A stretch of DNA of 64,000 bases from Pseudomonas sp. H9 (GTDB lineage: Bacteria; Pseudomonadota; Gammaproteobacteria; Pseudomonadales; Pseudomonadaceae). This document shows positions 62,856-64,000 of the stretch, in pieces. The notes below the pieces were generated by a model. It was not told the DNA's origin. It made no database searches and saw nothing but the letters and a program-made list of their open reading frames with translations. Position numbers and translations under genes: made by a program. The DNA lies in NCBI RefSeq assembly GCF_004353925.1, contig NZ_SMOK01000019.1:59471-123470 (forward strand), written 5' to 3'. Positions within the stretch are counted from its first letter, which is position 1. Each line of letters starts with the position of its first letter.

Positions 62856-63905
62856 ATGACTCAGCTGATCGTCGCCACCTATGGCGCGGCCATGGACGTT
62901 CCGCAGCACAACATGCTTGGCTTGCCGGCTTTGGTGGCTGAACTGCAGGCCCAGGGCGTGGAAGCCGTCGGATTGTTGGAAGGCACCGAGTTGTCAGCGG
63001 CACAGATGCTCGACCCGGCGACCCGAATCTCCCATCGGCAAAAGCTGGCGATCTTCGCCAACATGCAACGCTTGATGCGCCACCCCGACAGCGGGCTGCG
63101 GGCTGGTGCGCGGCAACGCCTCAGCGACTTCGGGATCTTTGGCTACGCCTTGGTTAGCAGCGAGACCTTCGGTCATGCGGTTGAGTTTGGAGTCAGGCAT
63201 GTCCGCCTGCTGGGGCCAATCTTTCAGAAGTCGTTTCGCCTGGAAGGCGACGAGGGCGTGTTCATTGGCCAAGGCTTCTTTGCTTTGGGTGAGCTGATGC
63301 CAGTGGCCACCGAGTTCTGGTTCGCTTCAATCCACTCACTGGTCCAGTGTGTGCTGGAAAAGCCCTTTCCGTCCCGGCGGTTGTTGCTGCCGTATCCGGC
63401 ACCCGAACATTGGCAATGCTATGAGGAATTCTTCGGTTGTCCGGTGGAGTTCGACAGTGAAGTGATGGAGTGGCGCTTCGACGCGAGCGTTTTGCAACGG
63501 CCTTGTCCGAACGCCAACCCGCTCACCTCGGCGATGAGCATGAGTTTTTGCCAGCAGTTGGTGGCAAGCTTGCCGGACGACTCCGACCTGATCGAGGCGG
63601 TGCGCATGGCCTGCTTGAGCCGCAGTGGCCGCTTTCCGGGAGTGGAGACGGTGGCGCGGACCTTGGGTATGTCGGCTCGCACCCTTCACCGGAGGCTGTC
63701 CGAGTATCAACGCACCTACCAGAGTGTGCTGGATGAAGTACGCTGTGCGCTGGCGATTGAATTCTTGCAGCAAAGCGACATGCCCATGGACGACCTGGCT
63801 GCTCAGGTCGGTTTCTCCGAAGCGGCGAATTTCCGCAAGGCGTTTCGCAAATGGACCGGGCAGTCTCCGGGCGACTATCGCAAGGCGCTGCGCAGCAATA
63901 CCTGA
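62856..63905 (+). CDS. AraC-family transcriptional regulator
   Basis: 349 residues with an N-terminal ligand domain of the arabinose-binding type (PF12625 type: QHNMLGLPALVAELQAQGV ... SETFGHAVEFGVRHVRLL) and a C-terminal double helix-turn-helix (FPGVETVARTLGMSARTLHRRLSEYQRTYQ ... DDLAAQVGFSEAANFRKAFRKWTGQSPGDYR). GGGAGG precedes the ATG. It is divergent from the porin operon by 135 bases, so it probably activates it in response to the alcohol or aldehyde substrate. Confidence 0.93.
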   Translation: MTQLIVATYGAAMDVPQHNMLGLPALVAELQAQGVEAVGLLEGTELSAAQMLDPATRISHRQKLAIFANMQRLMRHPDSGLRAGARQRLSDFGIFGYALVSSETFGHAVEFGVRHVRLLGPIFQKSFRLEGDEGVFIGQGFFALGELMPVATEFWFASIHSLVQCVLEKPFPSRRLLLPYPAPEHWQCYEEFFGCPVEFDSEVMEWRFDASVLQRPCPNANPLTSAMSMSFCQQLVASLPDDSDLIEAVRMACLSRSGRFPGVETVARTLGMSARTLHRRLSEYQRTYQSVLDEVRCALAIEFLQQSDMPMDDLAAQVGFSEAANFRKAFRKWTGQSPGDYRKALRSNT

Positions 63906-63920
63906 ACGTTCGAGATGTCT

Positions 63921-63997
63921 CTGTAGGAGCGGGCTTGCCCCGCGATAGCGGTGTGTCAGGCGCACCGCTATCGCGGGGCAAGCCCGCTCCTACAGGC
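63921..63997. repeat. REP inverted pair
   Basis: GGAGCGGGCTTGCCCCGCG to CGCGGGGCAAGCCCGCTCC with spacer ATAGCGGTGTGTCAGGCGCACCGCTAT, whose ends are themselves inverted. Downstream of the AraC gene. Confidence 0.93.
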
Positions 63998-64000
63998 AGT

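Overview
The window is about 64 kb of GC-rich bacterial chromosome with short intergenic gaps. It comes from a Pseudomonas, most likely of the putida/fluorescens type. Three things support this. Gene neighbourhoods match pseudomonad order: fpr-mscL-radA, mapZ-cstA-ybdD-yjiA-glyA-morA, fklB to an iron-regulated small gene to ispB-rplU-rpmA-obgE-proB-creA, and mksFEB-holD-rimI-can. Many intergenic spaces carry the REP palindrome core GGAGCGGGCTTGCCCCGCG, usually as inverted pairs. The only RNA gene found is an elongator tRNA-Met. No phage, insertion sequence, rRNA or CRISPR array was seen.

Layout. 1-10 kb holds the end of a ferredoxin-NADP reductase gene, MscL, RadA, an NCS2 purine permease with a GntR-like operator, a MapZ-like PilZ protein, the CstA/YbdD/YjiA transport set, an unrecognised ORF and GlyA. 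10-19 kb has the c-di-GMP enzyme MorA, EttA, GdhA, an unusual Gre-like protein and a lipoprotein. 19-33 kb has a DUF3077-like small ORF, a DUF4105/DUF3015 pair, a Lon-like protease, several small conserved genes, FklB, a Fur-controlled small gene, YjdM, IspB, L21/L27, ObgE, ProB and CreA. 33-39.6 kb has the MksFEB condensin operon, then a HolD-like psi subunit, RimI and a beta carbonic anhydrase. 39.7-44 kb has an unknown exported protein, an M15-type peptidase, a LysR/LysE pair and a FecR with no adjacent sigma gene.

The most distinctive block is 44.2-51.6 kb. Reading on the minus strand, it encodes a Fur-controlled FecI-type ECF sigma factor, its FecR anti-sigma, a TonB-dependent receptor with an N-terminal STN signalling domain, a small secreted protein with a TbpB-like C-terminal barrel and no lipobox, and a Slam-type (type XI) outer-membrane exporter. 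The receptor/soluble ligand/Slam trio resembles the Acinetobacter HphR-HphA-HsmA hemophore system. Here it is joined to a FecIR surface-signalling pair. A third, doubly truncated fecR with its own Fur-like box lies beyond the tRNA.

The rest (52.6-64 kb) holds two MFS exporters, PPK2, a SulP anion transporter, a small membrane protein, and a divergently regulated OmpW/AlkL-like porin, GMC dehydrogenase and aldehyde dehydrogenase set next to an AraC regulator. That set looks like an alcohol-to-acid oxidation module.

All assignments come from reading the sequence and recalling protein families. No database search was run.
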